Shown here: positions 7,055 to 7,608 of the stretch, in pieces
Position numbering within the stretch: the stretch's first letter is position 1
Layout: each line of letters opens with the position of its first letter
Source of the DNA: Mobilitalea sp.
Lineage (GTDB): Bacteria > Bacillota_A > Clostridia > Lachnospirales > Lachnospiraceae
Direction of reading: 5' to 3'
NCBI GenBank assembly: GCA_029974875.1
Contig: JARKQP010000948.1
Span: 1 to 7,608 of the forward strand
DNA: 7,608 bases
Program-made: the position numbers and the translations under genes
Notes under the pieces: generated by a model
Told to the model about the DNA's origin: nothing
What the model saw: the letters and a program-made list of their open reading frames with translations, nothing else
Database searches by the model: none

Positions 7055-7081
7055 CTAATACGGCACTAGGCATCTTGTCAA
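7055..7081 (-). promoter_or_regulatory. Candidate sigma-A-type promoter for the giant gene
   Basis: On the minus strand a perfect TTGACA (7081-7076) is followed after 15 bases by TATTAG (7060-7055). The -35 box is ideal, but the spacer is two bases short of 17 and the -10 box is imperfect. Transcription would begin near 7048, giving a leader of about 60 bases before the ATG. This is pattern-based only. Confidence 0.35.
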
Positions 7082-7140
7082 ACCACTTTCTCCAGCCTCT
7101 GGTTCTGTCCCTGTTACCTTTGAATATTTCTAGGTTCCTG

Positions 7141-7152
7141 TGCTAATTAGCA
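7141..7152. promoter_or_regulatory. Perfect 12-base palindrome between the genes
   Basis: TGCTAATTAGCA reads identically on both strands. It lies about 60 bases upstream of the candidate -35 box and 36 bases after the stop of the Ig-domain gene. It could be an operator for a dimeric regulator, but it is a single short AT-rich copy and may be chance. It lacks a T-tract and is not a terminator. Confidence 0.3.
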
Positions 7153-7187
7153 TTGAGATAGAAATTATAGTTTATCTTTACGTAAGA

Positions 7188-7608
7188 TTATTCTACTATA
7201 ACTTTAATCTCCTGTTTCACCTTGCCGACCTGTGCCACGACATAATCCGTACCCGCTGTTTTTGCAACTGCTTTTCCTGTCTTCTTGTCAATCACGACAA
7301 CGGATTTCTTTGTTGTCTTCCATACAAGATCCTTTAAATCGACTCCGTAAGCTTTCGCTTTAAAGGTATAGCTTCCGCCAACCTTCATGGTTTTTGTCTT
7401 GCCCGTTATTTTAACACGGGCTTTTTCAACCTTAACGACTGTTTTTACTGATGTTGTTTTTCCATCAGAAAGGCTGATTGTCGTAATGATACTTGTAGCA
7501 CCTGCGCCCTTGGCAGTAATAACACCATCCTTACTTACGGTTGCTATCTTTGGATTCGCGGACTTATAAGATACTGTTACCGCTCCAACTGCATCCCCTG
7601 CTGTGTTG
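7188..7608 (-). CDS. C-terminal part of a secreted/surface protein with Big_2 Ig-like domains (5' end outside window)
   Basis: The frame is open from the window edge to a TAA at 7190-7188 and gives 139 residues. The first part has the Big_2 signature: residues like SANPKIATVSKDGVITAKGAG, followed by alternating strands. A second, more divergent Ig-like unit follows, containing KVGGSYTFKAKAYG, VVVIDKKTGKAVAKTAG and a final basic strand. This style of C-terminus is common in exported clostridial proteins, where the repeats act as spacers or adhesion/wall-associated modules. The chain ends in the last Ig strand (KVIVE) with no LPXTG motif, hydrophobic tail or SLH repeat, so no C-terminal anchor is visible. 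The N-terminal, possibly catalytic, part lies beyond the window, so the overall function cannot be given. It is transcribed in the same direction as the giant gene and ends 199 bp before it. An internal ATG at 7388 lies in mid-domain and is not a credible start. Confidence 0.88.
   Translation of the reverse strand, partial: NTAGDAVGAVTVSYKSANPKIATVSKDGVITAKGAGATSIITTISLSDGKTTSVKTVVKVEKARVKITGKTKTMKVGGSYTFKAKAYGVDLKDLVWKTTKKSVVVIDKKTGKAVAKTAGTDYVVAQVGKVKQEIKVIVE

Noticed and set aside
7088..7103. CCAG/CTGG hairpin in the intergenic region considered as a riboswitch or attenuator
   Set aside because: There are only four base pairs around a 3-base loop, no conserved riboswitch core that I can recognise, and it lies upstream of the candidate promoter.
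7174..7188. Small dyad ATCTT...AAGAT right after the Ig-domain gene as a terminator
   Set aside because: The stem is only five AT-rich pairs and no T-tract follows on the minus strand, so it would not make an intrinsic terminator.

Overview
The window holds two co-directional genes on the minus strand, both cut by a window edge, separated by a 199-bp intergenic stretch (6989-7187). Almost everything from 6988 down to 1 is one uninterrupted reading frame of 2,329 codons with no stop, so the gene continues past position 1. It encodes a very large, modular, secreted carbohydrate-active protein. The plus strand has no convincing gene; its open frames are antisense shadows of the large gene.

The large protein reads in order: a signal peptide (about residues 1-32); a GH42-like (clan GH-A) glycosidase barrel split by an inserted DNRLRE/CBM96-like beta domain; a beta-sandwich closing the catalytic unit; a CBM6/CBM35-like module; a carboxypeptidase-regulatory-like domain; a concanavalin/LamG-like sandwich; two clear FIVAR helical repeats and a degenerate third; a second concanavalin-like sandwich; an SGNH (GDSL) hydrolase; another helical spacer; two Ig-like domains; an InlB/Flg_new-type B-repeat; a Pro/Thr linker; and an unrecognised alpha/beta-looking domain that runs off the window. 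Two putative enzymes, a glycosidase and an esterase/deacetylase-like hydrolase, therefore share one chain with several likely glycan-binding modules. This suggests combined removal of sugars and of acyl substituents from a complex extracellular glycan (plant polysaccharide or host glycan). The substrate cannot be read from the sequence.

Upstream of it, 7188-7608 encodes the last 139 residues of another protein ending in Ig-like domains of the bacterial Big_2 type, with no C-terminal sortase signal.

FIVAR, Flg_new and Big_2 modules, the purine-rich ribosome binding site, and the Lys-rich Gram-positive signal peptide point to a Firmicute. A gut or soil Clostridium/Lachnospiraceae or Paenibacillus-like organism is most likely; the exact lineage is inference. 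The main points of interest are the domain insertion in the barrel's active-site face, a probable GH42-type four-cysteine zinc site, the SGNH domain lacking the usual Asp of its DxxH motif, and the fusion itself. No RNA gene, mobile element or CRISPR array was seen.
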